Assembly: GCA_009760855.2 (NCBI GenBank)
Contig: WPIO01000121.1
Span: 1 to 64,000, forward strand
DNA length: 64,000 bases
Direction of reading: 5' to 3'
Source of the DNA: Cristatella mucedo
Taxonomy: Eukaryota; Bryozoa; Phylactolaemata; Cristatellidae
The translations under genes were made by a program, and so were the position numbers. A model generated the notes under the pieces. That model ran no database searches and was not told the DNA's origin. It worked only from the letters and a program-made list of their open reading frames with translations. Positions 48,481 through 59,439 of the stretch are shown here, piece by piece (the first letter of the stretch is position 1; every line of letters begins with the position of its first letter).

Positions 48481-49170
48481 TATTACTCTCCAGCTGATGT
48501 CGAGGGTTGACTTTTGTAATCTCGACTCAGCAGGAGGAGGATCACGTAACTTCGGAATCCGTAATGGTATCCTTGATTTGCAGATGCTTTGAGGGTTCTG
48601 CCTACAATGTCATGACTGATTCCAAAACTCACGTCACGCACCTATATCGTTCACCATAACACTCGTGAGCGCACTAGGTACACAGTGCGCTTTGAAACAA
48701 ACACCCTAATGAAACTTTTGCCGTTTCGTAAATAAGCCTCTCACGAGCATAGGTGCAGCAATTAATGCAGTGGTTTGACTATTGAGTGGTTGCCATGGCA
48801 GTTCGTAGGTTTTTTTTTACAAAGCAAATGACTCGGGTGGCTACTTAGTCAACGGAAAACTAAACTCTTTAAGCCAATCAATAATAAGTGCACGCAAATA
48901 TAGGAATGTTCGTTCTTTGGTTTATGGGACTACTTAAATGCGGCAGAAAGTTGGACTAGGGTGGCGGCGAAATATGTGGTAGTGTTCCCAACCAAGGATG
49001 CTGTGGGCGGGTTACTTTCTAGCTCTTTGATGTACAGCCTGAACATCAGGTAAGAGATTATCATCTGGTTACTTTAGCAGCACGTGTCAGCTATATGGTA
49101 ATTTAATGCATTCAATTCTCGAGTTTTGGTCCGTGCTAAAAGATATTTAAATGAATGACTCGGATTAATT
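48480..49170 (+). pseudogene. 5' block B3 with dead signal-peptide exon
   Basis: Same landmarks as B1, including AATCAATAATAAGTGCACGCAAATATAG near 48,876-48,903. The ATG at 48,974 is followed after one codon by TAG, while the donor ATCAG/GTAAGAG (49,050) is intact. It is the likely former first exon of lectin copy B. Confidence 0.55.
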
Positions 49171-49429
49171 ACTTGACCAAGCTATGCTCTTTCTTAGACT
49201 GCTAAACAGGACTCAAGGTTTCTATGCAGCCATTGTTTAGTGTCACTGCTACTTAATGCTAAATCATTTATGAACGTCTCTCAACCAAGCCATCGGAATA
49301 ACAAAATATTCAAGCATTTATCCGAAGCTATTTATGCAAGAGACTTTTTCGTGCATTATTTTAATAAACATTTCTTTATTTAGAAATTTTTGTTTTGACT
49401 GTGACTTGTTTTCTTACAGTAAGAGATAT

Positions 49430-49535
49430 ATTATGTCGCAAAGGCGAAAGTCTCGTCGAGGTCATGGGCTCGAGCCCCAGGGCATGTGTGAACCACGTAA
49501 ATAGAGATTTAGTCTTTTTGGGGTCTAAACAAATG
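49430..49535 (+). repeat. SINE-1, plus-strand copy
   Basis: GTCGAGGTCATGGGCTCGAGCCCC B-box region followed by GTAAATAGAGATTTAGTC and TTTTTGGGGTC, the LINE-alpha tail. Confidence 0.6.
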
Positions 49536-50140
49536 AATAGGTTTTATTTTTTTCTTTACCTGCATACAATGCTTCTATAGAAAGCACTTTAAGCTATATA
49601 TTAGCTTCAAAATGGTATCACTCTGTCACGTCAAATTAATAGGTATTCCACGTTTTTCGGGTCGTACTACAATATCAAGTTTTTTGTAATACAAATTTAT
49701 AAAATTGGCCTCATCCAGATGAAAAATTTGACGTTTACATCAGCGTTACAAAGTAAACTTACATTTACCCGATTAAAGCTGCTTTAATGTTATTGATCTG
49801 GTGATCCCCAGAGTTCAAGCTCAAGCATTCAGATTTGTGAATTTCAGGTGGTCAATAAATCACAGTGATTCCTCAGCACATAAGACCTCAACTGAACTAG
49901 CATTACCAATTTGAGATTAAAATTATATCAAGGCTCTTTAAACTCCATGCCTTTTATATAGCGTTTTTACAGTAATCTCCCAACGACATGCAGGAAGCGG
50001 CGTTGAGAGGCAGAGGTGAGCAGATATTCTCGCAAGGACAGAGTAAACACTAAATATCTTTAATGCATTTGTGTTGCGCGATTTACACATGAATTTATAT
50101 GAAGAGGATTTTTTTAAATCACTGAAACTGAGGCATTTGA
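49536..50140. other. Presumed intron of lectin copy B
   Basis: No PAN exon recognised. A segment at about 49,812-49,850 (CTCAAGCATTCAGATTTGTGAATTTCAG) loosely resembles the start of the PAN exon at 31,351 and may be its remnant. Confidence 0.3.
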
Positions 50141-50145
50141 GACAG

Positions 50146-50283
50146 CCACTCAGCCGACCACGACTCAGCTGACCACAACGTCTCCAGCCACGAGTCTGCT
50201 GGGTACGACACAGGCAATTAGTTCGACCACTCAGATCACATCTACATCGACCACCACGGCCACCACAATCAGCTCTATTAAAG
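50146..50283 (+). CDS. Short mucin-like exon of lectin copy B
   Basis: GAGACAG acceptor (ends 50,145) and AAAG/GTTAAT donor (50,284); 138 nt, phase 1 at both ends, fully open. Encodes TQPTTTQLTTTSPATSLLG, then a Thr/Ser-rich stretch ending TISSIK. It would be an O-glycosylated stalk placed before the mini-exon and FTP exons. It is the only one of the three mucin exons here without an internal stop. Confidence 0.6.
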
Positions 50284-51199
50284 GTTAATTAAGGAAGCCT
50301 CAGCTGAGCAGCAAGGCTTGCAGCTGTGGAAGCATATGCAAACGGTAAGCATCTGCACTGCAAACCAGCACCGACGTCGATAAAGCAAATGATGGTACTG
50401 CAACGTATTAAAAAACTGGTATGTATTTTCCCCCACTTTCAAAAAAAGGCCGCCGGGGCACTGGCTACCCAAGCTTGTTATCAACACTGCTATCTCGGCC
50501 TGATAGAATCGATCTCAGTGTGCAGTTGCCGGACCAAGAATAGGTTTTCGGTACAACAAAATACTTCTGATAGTTGAGTATGTTAAAAGTAGCACACGTT
50601 GCGGGAGCACGATTTAATTAATTTCAACGGTATCTGCCCTTATTGTGTCAGTTTTTGTATTCGGAAATGCGATTCCTATTTTTGCCTATTTTCCTGCCTA
50701 GTTGAACTTTTTTTGATCTCGCCTTGTTTTAAATTTATTTTTTGTCCTTATTTCAAATTTAGTCCCTATTGACTCAGGTCACTGTTCCTACCTGGAGCAA
50801 ACGAGTTTGTGGACTCGACCATTGATCCAAATGGAAAGTGCCAGGAAAAAGATTTGACTCTTTGGGCCATACACAAGTCAATTAAATATATATATAAATA
50901 TATAAATATATATATATATATATATCCTTCATTTATCTTGCATGTGGGAAAACAAAATAGCTGTATCCTTTGCCATCAACTTTACAACTGAACGTCAACT
51001 TTAACTCTTTCGCAGAACAGATAGTGAGGAAGCTAGAAGAATCTTAAATTTCGAGTGGCTGAGTCGATTGGTGAGCAACTCGAAGGCTATGACGAAATCG
51101 GTACCGGCCAATTCGCACCCAGCTCCAGTGCTGCAAGCGATTGTAAGGCGAGATTGACTGCTTTCAAATGCTTTTGTCACTGTAAATTTTTTATTTCAG
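50284..51199. other. Intron of lectin copy B
   Basis: Contains a (TA)n tract near 50,885-50,925. Its 3' part shares pieces with the sequence just before the mini-exons at 38.6 and 58.1 kb (for example CAACTCGAAG-CTATGACGA). Confidence 0.45.
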
Positions 51200-51229
51200 G
51201 CTTCACAACACCGGGCATCGTATCCTTGA
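51200..51229 (+). CDS. Mini-exon, copy B
   Basis: TTTCAG acceptor and GTGACT donor (a weakened GTGAGT) bound 30 bases encoding (G)FTTPGIVSL in phase 1. Confidence 0.6.
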   Translation, partial: ASQHRASYP

Positions 51230-51321
51230 GTGACTATTGAGCAGAATTCGGAGTAGCTACTCATTATAAATGTGAGTGCTAGAGACGATAATATTTAATA
51301 GCAAGTAAAATTTGGCTGATC

Positions 51322-51405
51322 GGTATCCTTTCAGTGGATCGCAGTCAATCTGGGCATGCAGCACTATTTTTCGACGATCGCTGCCACAGCCCCATACTAT
51401 CTATA
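51322..51405 (+). pseudogene. FTP exon remnant
   Basis: QWIAVNLGMQHYFSTIAATAPYY matches the QWIAVDLGGQH core of exon 4, but the 5' half is absent and an AT microsatellite replaces the 3' end. Confidence 0.6.
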
Positions 51406-51414
51406 AATAAATAA

Positions 51415-51455
<41 letters not shown>

Positions 51456-51596
51456 CACATACATATATAGAAATAGATATTTATATAATGTATATACATG
51501 GGTATATATTAACGTGGGTATATTTATACCCATATATATATATATATATATGTATATATATGTCGGTATATATATATGTATATGTATATATATATC

Positions 51597-51631
<35 letters not shown>

Positions 51632-51640
51632 CTTTAGCGA
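51415..51640. repeat. (TA)n/(TATG)n microsatellite
   Basis: Long TA, TATG and TATACC-type runs with a short GT tract. Frames across it are artefacts. Confidence 0.95.
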
Positions 51641-51959
51641 ACAGTGCCGAATAACCAATGATATTACGATATAATATTTTTGCTGTACCCTAAGAGAACA
51701 AACTCACTTTCTAAACACTTCAACTATCCTTGAAAGGAAACTTGGCAAGTGATTATTGATGGCAATGGAAATTTCAACACTTTTATGGTCAGCCCAAATA
51801 AAAATTCAAGGGGATAGAGTGAAAGCTATTTATGTGTCGCTCTGTTTAGCAGGTCTATCAATAGCCGACCCCTCAGAAGGTATTGCCCTAAAGTCAACTT
51901 GACAATTCCGTCTCATCAAATTGATGCTAACCTCAGTGATCAATCCCAATTCGACCCTC

Positions 51960-52085
51960 ACAGCCAGTACCAGTGTCATCAATTCCCTTTGCAGCAAATG
52001 TTAAGCGACTAGAAAGAGTTGGAGTTCTCTGAGGGCGCTTTATCAAGTGCATTATTTTTATTATTAATCGATGTCAATTATTAAA
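51960..52085 (+). mobile_element. LINE-alpha 3' end
   Basis: CCCTTTGCAGCAAATGTTAAG, AGAAAGAGTTGGAGTTC and GAGGGCGCTTTATCAAGTGC, with a T/A-rich tail. Confidence 0.75.
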
Positions 52086-52564
52086 GCAGCAGCTCCGTAA
52101 CAAGGCTTGCAGTTGCTGAAGTGGATTCGAACGACAACGTCACTGTCTGTCACTCCCAAGCAGCGACAAAGTAGGAAATCCATAAGCTGGCATGCTCACA
52201 GCGTTAAAAAGGTAACCGGGTCTGTCATTTTTAACCAGGTCTCTCATTGTCAAGGAACTACTGCGGGCCTGACTACTGTCTATGGCACAGGCCGCTGACG
52301 ACAAAGAGTCAGGACGCCTAACTCCTCGCTGCAAGTGCTCACAGTTATCCCAGCATGACAATAGTCAATGTTTCTGCTTGCAGTCATCTGTCTACGAATC
52401 AGGTTTGGGTCAAAATGCTTCTGAAAATTGAGTGCGTTATGAAACAGCTCAGCTTTCGGGAGCACTTTTTATTGACTTCAAGGCTGTCTTATTCCAAATA
52501 GCTCTAGTTATAGTATCCCGAGGTTTTCCGATTCATGACTCATCATAATTTCTATCTCCTTCAG

Positions 52565-52756
52565 ACAAGACGGTGTCCCTGTCAACGTTTTATCCTGACG
52601 TGCCCACGTGGTGCTGCAACCCCGGGTACGCTTTCGACGGCAGTATCACTACCATAGCTCACACCCATAATGCTCCCTACCAGTGGATCTCCGTCGATTT
52701 GGGTGGGCAGCACAACGTCTCAAAGATCGCCATGACAGCCCGATGCTACTGCTGCG
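52565..52756 (+). CDS. FTP exon 1 of lectin copy B
   Basis: CTTCAG acceptor, 192 nt, candidate donor G/GTCGGT, phase 1. Reads KTVSLST, CCNPGYAFDGS, AHTHNAPYQWISVDLGGQHNV and IAMTARC. This copy keeps His residues in the AHTH segment, where the active gene has ARTD; the second of them lies 24 residues before the conserved Arg. No matching C-terminal FTP exon was found downstream before the LINE insertion, so the copy seems truncated. Confidence 0.7.
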
Positions 52757-53100
52757 GTCGGTGATCCCCTGAGCAGGCCCACGTGCTACTGTGCGGCTGC
52801 TAGCTGCGCTCCGAACGAGGACTCGAGCGATTCTAGCCCTTCGGCATAGGTTCTCGTGCACTGGCACGGTGCAGCTGGACGAGGCCCGCAGGCACGCCCT
52901 TGCACGGCCTATACGCCGAAATCGTGGCTGACTTCCCATCTGGTTCTCCCGGCGGCTGTCCTGTCCGATAGGCCGCTGAGCGAATGCAATTATTTACAAA
53001 CCCCTTCAGGTCATTCGCATTAGGCTATTGGTGGGCCACTTTAGAGAAATCCTTGGGACTATTCCCAGTCCTTCGCATATTGACTCACGTTCTTCTAGAC

Positions 53101-53261
53101 CAGCAGCTCTCCAGCTTTGGGTCCCGACCCCTTTAGGGGTTGAATGACGTTTTCACAAGGGTTGTCTAAGAAAATCAGAAATTATGCATTGATTGGGTAG
53201 TCACCAGAAAATGACGAACTGCATTAGAGGGAAGCTGCATCAGGAGGGTTTAGAACAGCTC
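53101..53261. mobile_element. Non-autonomous hAT element (SPIN-like MITE)
   Basis: A 161-bp element starts CAGCAGCTCTCCAGC and ends GGGTTTAGAACAGCTC, imperfect inverted termini. It is flanked on both sides by the exact 8-bp duplication TTCTAGAC (53,093-53,100 and 53,262-53,269), which fits the hAT preference for a central TA. The subterminal GGGTCCCGACCCCTTTAGG and the right part GTAGTCACCAG resemble, from memory, the SPIN-type elements known in tetrapods and some invertebrates. Confidence 0.8.
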
Positions 53262-53559
53262 TTCTAGACGGTTTGTTCTTTTGACATAATTGGTAGTTAA
53301 AGTTTTCAGATGAACTTTTACATCGAGCAAAGTTAAAAAATGTGACGGGCCGCTGATGCAAATGAGACTGCCATTTAAATTAATTTCCATTTCAACGTTA
53401 ACGATTGTCAAGCCGGTCATTAAAGCACCAAGACATGTTGCCTTGTTCTAAGGAATGCTGCAGCTACATCTTTACCAACATATTTGAGGACTCCGTTATC
53501 TTGGTTAGTCTTAACCAACGTCCCTGTACCATTCGACGGCTGGATGAGCCAAATTATTG

Positions 53560-54640
53560 CTTTGATCCCTTCCAGCCTTCGAGCACCTCAAATTCTCTAT
53601 ACTCACTTGTTGCATGCATTGATGACGTCCACACATGGATGGCAGCAAATTTTTCAAGACTAAACGATGACAAAACTAACTTACTAGTTATGGGCAAAGC
53701 CAGTTTAATTCAGAAATTGCAAAGGCTGACGCTCAAAATTGGCTCTGCCAGCATATCTCCTGTCGAAAAAGCTCGAAATGTAGGTGTCATATTCCAAAGC
53801 GACCTCTCGTTAGATGACCATATCAGCTCCACGGTCAAAGCTGCCTATTTTCAGCTTCATAATATTGCTAAAATTTGGGCTTGCTTAGATAAGGATACCA
53901 CGTCTAAGTTGATCCATGCATTAGTGACATCTCGTCTTGACTTCTGCAACTCACTGCTCACTAGCCTACCAGCATGTGCGATCAGGCGATTGCAGCTGGT
54001 GCAAAACTCTGCAGCTAGGCTTGTCTGTCGTCAGCGTCGCAGTTGCCACATTACTCCACTTCTCGCCGACCTGCACTGGCTACCAGTCAAGCAACGGATT
54101 GACTTCAAGGTTTTATCGCTCACTTTTAGATCCCTTCATTCTATGGCTGCAGCCTATGTCTCCGACATATTCCCCCATCAGGCTAAGCATCGTACCAGCC
54201 GCTTTTCGGAATCCAACAGTCTAGAGATACCTCGCACAAACCTCAAATTCTTTGGAGACCGTGCATTAAGTTTCTATGCTCCCAAAGCTTGGAACCCCCT
54301 CCCGACCTGTGTCAGAACATCCCCTGACCTGACCACATTTAAAAAGAACTTAAAACACACCTATTTAGGACAGCATTTAGTGGGTCCCTGTGATTCGTCC
54401 TTCAGGTGCTAATGAGTGCTGACACTGTGCATGCTGCCACTAACCACATTTGCATGCTGACCCTGCGCGTGTCACCCCTAACCATGTTAATCATTTTGCT
54501 TGTTTTTCAAGCATGATTTTACTTACTATTTAATTGCATTTCCCTTTGCAGCAAATGTAAAGCGCCTAGAAAGAGATTAAGTTCCCTGAGGGCGCTTTAT
54601 CAAGTACATTATTATTATTATTATCATTAAATTTATTTCA
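53560..54640 (+). mobile_element. LINE-alpha, longest open fragment (5' truncated)
   Basis: An open frame ending at 54,412 carries the C-terminal third of an L2/CR1-type reverse transcriptase: FDPFQPSSTSN, NDDKTNLLVMGKASLIQ, KIGSASISPVEKARNVGV, SLDDHISSTVKAAYFQL, VTSRLDFCNSLLTSLP, LQLVQNSAARLVC, HITPLLADLHWLPVKQRI and WNPLPTCVRTS. The upstream portion of that frame (53,405-53,560) does not match the LINE and is host DNA. The catalytic YADD is missing. The 3' UTR at 54,540-54,600 ends in (ATT)n. It is the youngest-looking copy in the window. Confidence 0.85.
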
Positions 54641-55060
54641 TCCAAGATCGTTAATTTAGCTTTCGGCCATAAGGGTACGAAGGATTGTTCTACAGATTAT
54701 AGATCGATCCAAATGGCAATTGTCGCAGGGGCAAGTCGCGAATTGCTTTTCGGCGATTGACAGTCACTCCACAAGACTGGTCATTTTTGCTAAGGGAAGC
54801 TGTGATCCATTTACGAGCTGAAACATCTCAAGACTGCATTAATACTCGAGATAAGGAAAAGGGAATGTTCATATAAAAAGGATCAGAAAAAGGAAAGGTT
54901 CGCGAAAGGATAAGAGAAAGATAAGAGAAAGACAAGCCGGGGTTAAATTAAAAACAGCTGTACGACACAATTGAACCGAGATGACCAGACTTGTATCACG
55001 GTATGATACGTCTCGTCGAAAGTACGTGCTAGGTGATTTAAAAGCTTCTTTCGCCTAGTG
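54641..55060. other. Unassigned region
   Basis: Purine-rich tract with GATAAGAGAAAG repeats at about 54,850-54,945. No exon recognised. Confidence 0.4.
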
Positions 55061-55069
55061 ACAGAGAGC

Positions 55070-55195
55070 CTTTATGGCTTTCACCACCGCTTGCAGTGGC
55101 GATAAAGGATCGCCTAACCCAGGATTCGAACCCACGACCTGGGGATCGAGGTCGAGAAAGGCAACCGTCTTGCCTAGATATCGCGACTCACTATC
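55070..55195 (-). repeat. SINE-2, best-preserved copy
   Basis: The minus strand has a GTGAGTCGCGATATCTAGG head, a canonical GGGTTCGAATCCTGGG B box and a GCGATCCTTTATCGCC hairpin in its tail. Other copies lie at 0.3, 4.8, 5.2 and 16.6 kb. Confidence 0.65.
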
Positions 55196-56211
55196 CTAAG
55201 TTTGGAGCTAGTCTGGCCGACGGAAGCTGAGAATAAGCAGATGCAAGCCAATATTCCAGTGCAGTGGTATAGCTTCTAAGCTTCCTAGCTTCTAATTGCT
55301 CACTGCAACGACTTCCACACTCTTAGCCCGTTCGCCCTTCCCTCATTCTACGTTCATGATCCACTAGTGCACTTTCATTTCTGTTCGGTGCTCAACGATT
55401 TTTGGGAACCAAACAAAAAGACCTTCGGGTGACGTCACACTTCTCTATACCGACACTACTCAGACGAGGTGAACGTTAGGCACTGGCATTCGAACAATCT
55501 CAGCCATGAATTAATCCCATAATCCCTTTGGTCATTTATGTGAATGGGCCACATAACAAATGCCTGTCGCATCTTTGTATCGAATAGATCACGTTGAGAT
55601 ACATTGAGGCTACCATAGCTGTCGGTTGCCACAAGTCTGCAGAAGACAAAGAGCCTCCTCTGTGCGATGCAACTGAAAGCTGAGACCGAGGGCAGAGACG
55701 TGAAAATCTTATGAGTTGTCCATATTTTTGTAAGATGCTCATCGCTTTCATGACGTTCGTAATACATTTATATTACGATCGTTCAAGGCTACAATGCAGC
55801 CGATCATTAGCTCGAGAGATCTCGCTCAGACCACTTCTGGAAAGCAGCTGCAACTACTTCCGGATTGCGAGCCTTTCTGTGAGCTACAGCAAAAAGCCGT
55901 GAATGCGAGGCTCTACCTCACTCTCTGACCACTGTCGTAGCTCCGTCAAAGCCTATACTCAAACCTTATTCCCTTTACCCTTTTCATTCGCTGCTTCTCG
56001 CCGTCCAGCCAACCTGCTGTGCTGCAGCTCGGCACTGGCCGAGGTGGTGACCAGTTCAGTCGGCATCGACATTTTTTTGGACTCAAGGGAACCCGAGCAA
56101 ACGGTTCGCAAACAGAAAGCACTAGCAGTTGCCAAGCCTTGTCCTCCCAGCGTCCTCCCAACGAACTGCCCAATGCTTCCACCAATCGATAGCTGCTGCT
56201 TCCGTTTAGGT
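55196..56211. other. Unassigned region
   Basis: A 103-codon frame (55,456-55,767, -) and a 129-codon frame (55,903-56,292, +) are open but unrecognised. The latter runs into the hAT terminus and is therefore unlikely to be a gene. Confidence 0.3.
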
Positions 56212-57570
56212 CAGGGTTGTCTAACCTTTTTGTGTTGGGGGCCCCATTTCAAAAATTTAAAAGGCCCAGGGGCCACATGTAAATTGGCGTAGTCAACTGC
56301 ATGGGAAAACAAGATCGTAATTCAGTATGACTATTACTATTATACTTAATAAATAAACCGCAATACAATTGTATTTTTAGCATAATTATAATTAAAAATA
56401 ATAAATAATAAATGTTAAATCGTGTGTCCTGGAAAATAGTTCGATAGATAGTATTGTCAATCTTTTTCTTTTTTGGATTTTTATTTTAATAACATGAAGA
56501 CAGAAACTTGTAAAACTTACAAAATTACATGACAAGGACTCACATAATATTAATGTCTTCGGATTAATTAACCGCCACTCGTATTCAATGTCTTCTGCAC
56601 TGCAGGCATCAATGATATATTAGGCATTGTTTCTGTTTGCATGAAAAGTTTACATCTGCTGCAACAGTAGGTGTTGCAATTCTAAGGATTCCTAATAAAT
56701 GTTCATCTGTGAGAACGGATCGAGTCTTTTTTTCACATTTTACAGTCTGGAAAAAAGTTGTTCACAACAATATGTTCTGTCAAAAAGTGCAAGACACTTG
56801 CGAGCATATTCGGCTAGGTTAGGAAAAGACTCTGATGAAACATACTGCTTGTAAAAGGTAACAAGGTCATGCTAATCATAAGCAGTTTTTAAATTGCTGT
56901 CATTATGAATGTGGATTATTTCGAGTTGAAATTCATCAGGTGCATCAGAGGGATCGATATTAAATGGATTACTAATCATGTTCATGTCATCCGCATGTCG
57001 TTGGAAATCCTGAAACCTCTCAACGAATTCATCAACAAGTTTGCTAACAAGAGTGGAGTACTTCATATGAGCCAGAGTTTCAGGCGATCTTGTTGCTAGT
57101 GTTGTGAAATATAACAGTTTCTTTTGATCTAAGTGTTTCCGGAAAAGTTTAACCTTTTGCACAAACGCGAAAACACACTCACACATTTATGGACCAATTC
57201 CCTTACCTTGGGGTTTTGCATTAAGATCTCCAATATGTTTGGTCATGTCCACCAAAAAGCCAAATCATTCAACCACTGCTGGTCATCGAGGAAGCCAACA
57301 TCTTTTCCTTTTTCTTTCATAAATGTTTTATTTTCGTCCCGAAGTGACCAAAACCTGGCTAACGTGTTTGCCCTACTTAGCCAACGGACTTGGCAGAAAT
57401 AAATAACATCGCAATGATCTGATCCTAACTCTTTAAGGAAAGCCTGAAATTGTCTGTGGTTTAGCTCACGACACCTTATCACATTGACTGTTTAAACTAC
57501 ATTGTCCATTACATGTTGCATGCTCAAGACCTTTGCACATAGCTTTTCTTGGTGGATGATGCAGTGATGA
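56212..57570 (-). pseudogene. hAT transposase pseudogene (GTF2IRD2/Charlie8-like)
   Basis: The terminus CAGGGTTGTCTAACC at 56,212, followed by GGGGGCCCCAT and GGGGCCACATG, is a typical hAT end. On the minus strand the transposase reads CIIHQEKLCAKVLSMQHVM (about 57,510-57,570), then RCRELNHRQFQAFLKELG, VRWLSRANTLARFWSLRDE, then after a frameshift near 57,245 VFAFVQKVKLFRKHL, ERFQDFQRHA and FNIDPSDAPDEFQLE. The dimerisation end follows (FPNLAEYARKCLALFDRTY, CCEQLFS) near 56,690-56,860. Stop codons at about 57,494 and in the C-terminus kill it, and the 5' end is missing. Confidence 0.8.
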
Positions 57571-58128
57571 CATCTCTGACGAGCAAGAACGTCAAGAGTA
57601 GTAGACCGTGCGGGAGCAACCGTTTTAATGACTTCCAGGATATCTAAATGTATTGCTTCATTTTTAGTATTCGGAAGACTCCGATTCGTGGCTCATCCTG
57701 CTAACTTATTTCAACAAATTTGAAGTTCACTTTGTCCCTATTGACTTAGGTCAGGGTTTTTGCAATGGACGATTAAGTTAGTGGGTTACGGCCCTACGGT
57801 ACATGTGCAGCGTCTGGATACAGATTAAGTGCTTGAGCCACACATGCTTAAATTAGGCATTACAAATTTCTTTCAATTTGCATGTGCAAAAGCGAGACGG
57901 CTTTATCGTTAGCCGCATTAGCGTCATTATGACCAGTGAGCGTGTTCTTTAACTGTTACGAGAAGACGATAGTGAGCAGCGAATCTTGAATTTAGATGAG
58001 AGGCTCAATCTATTGGTCGTCGCACAACTCGAAGACGATGGTAATAGCGCCGGCGACATGCTTTCCTAATCTTAGTGCGATTCACCGCACTTGATTTGTC
58101 TATAAGTTTAATATGATTCATGCTGAAG
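57571..58128. other. Intron-like DNA upstream of mini-exon C
   Basis: Segments resemble the intron of lectin copy B (GCGGGAGCA-C, TTTTAATGACTTC, CCCTATTGACT-AGGTCA), so the hAT element inserted into a duplicated lectin intron. Confidence 0.45.
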
Positions 58129-58158
58129 GCTTCGGAACACCAGCAATCGTGCACTTGA
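58129..58158 (+). CDS. Mini-exon, copy C
   Basis: AAG acceptor and perfect GTGAGT donor, 30 bases encoding (G)FGTPAIVHL in phase 1. No FTP exon follows before the next 5' block, so this copy is an orphan. Confidence 0.55.
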   Translation, partial: ASEHQQSCT

Positions 58159-58690
58159 GTGAGTATTCAGCAGATTTTAATACAATAACTTGTGATTAAA
58201 TTTGATGACTGTGACAATAATGATCAATAACAAGAAACGTTAAAGCTTTACCTGACGTAGCAAGCTTATTTTTTGTCTGCATTTCACTGAAGTGGCATGG
58301 CGGGTCGAATGCGGGCGCCCCATATGGACGAGTTACATGACCAATTCTGTCAATTGTGGGCCGGATCTTCCCCCTCTCTAGGAAAGCAAGTCTCTCATCC
58401 AACTTTAAACAAGCAAGTCACGCATCGAGCATCGTATCCGGACACACTATTGTTGTGCTGCTGATATAACCGTCACTGTTGTGCTGCTGACATCACTGCC
58501 ACATCACCGTCTCTCTCACTTTGACCCACTGCCTACGCCATTGCTTAGCATGGGCATGGCAGCAACAATGACGGCTCAATTTCCTGGCTTTGTGGATAGC
58601 CCTAGTCGTATTATCAAGGTGTGCGAAATTAAATATAAAGTGATGGCGATCTCTCAACCTGAAACCAAGGATTATTGCAAACGAGCCGTA
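58159..58690. other. Unassigned region
   Basis: Short direct repeat of GTTGTGCTGCTGA units at about 58,450-58,490. No FTP exon recognised. Confidence 0.4.
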
Positions 58691-58699
58691 TAAATAGTC

Positions 58700-59370
58700 A
58701 TAACTTAATTACTCTCAAACTTAGTTCGAGGGTCGATTCCTTAACTCCCATCTCAGGGAAGGGAGTACGTGACTTCTGAGTCCACAACGGCATCCGTGAC
58801 ATATAGAGCCTACCTGGCTTTTACCTGCCAGTTTAACCATTTCTAACGCTCACGTCATGCATGTGAATAACCCAACAAGGTGTTACGAGCTCACCAGGTG
58901 CATGCTACCCATTGGAGCAAGCGTCTTAATAAAAGATGGCCGATGCGAAAACGGGCCTTTTAATAGCGAAGGTTCAGCTTTTTCTTTCAGCAGTTGGTCC
59001 AATAGGAGGCTGTCATCACTGTTCGTATGTTTATTTACTGAGCACACAAGCTTCCGTGCTACTGTTTGAATGGAAAACGTGGATCATGCTGCTAATCAAT
59101 GACTGCCTGCCTATACAGCTTGGCAAATATAGCCGATGTATGCATTGGCTGCAAAATGAACTTGAATGGTTTGGATAACTGTGTACAGGTGGCGAAGAAC
59201 GAGTATGCTGTTCCCTAGAAAGAAGGCTGAGGGCGGGATGCTTGTGAGGTCATTAATGTATTGTCCCACTCTAAGATGGGAGACACCATCCTGTCAATTT
59301 CGTATATGTGAGCTATGTGATAATCTAATTAATTCAAAATTAAAGCCTTGTTCCTAATTTTTTGAGATAG
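58700..59370 (+). pseudogene. 5' block B4 with decayed signal-peptide exon
   Basis: Shares GGTCGATTCCTTAACTCCC-like sequence, GAGCTCACCAGGTGCA, AATCAATGACTG, GGCAAATATAG (59,122-59,132) and a region aligned with the signal exon, where an ATG at about 59,204 opens MLFPRKKAEGGML. The hydrophobic core and the GTAAGAG donor are degraded. Confidence 0.45.
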
Positions 59371-59439
59371 TTTACCAACTATCTATGGACGTCAAGTCTG
59401 CCGACTTTCAGCTGCCTAACAGTGGTAAACTTGTTTAGA

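Noticed and set aside
51345-51654. Tyr/Ile-rich frames
   Set aside because: TA microsatellite artefact.
53405-54412. 335-codon frame as a host gene
   Set aside because: From about 53,560 on it is the C-terminus of a LINE reverse transcriptase repeated many times in the window; the upstream part is fused host DNA.
55070-55195. Functional tRNA gene (canonical B box)
   Set aside because: No complete cloverleaf and the same sequence with a fixed tail recurs as a decayed family; it is a SINE.
55903-56292. 129-codon plus-strand frame as a gene
   Set aside because: Its last part is the hAT terminal sequence, and no domain is visible.
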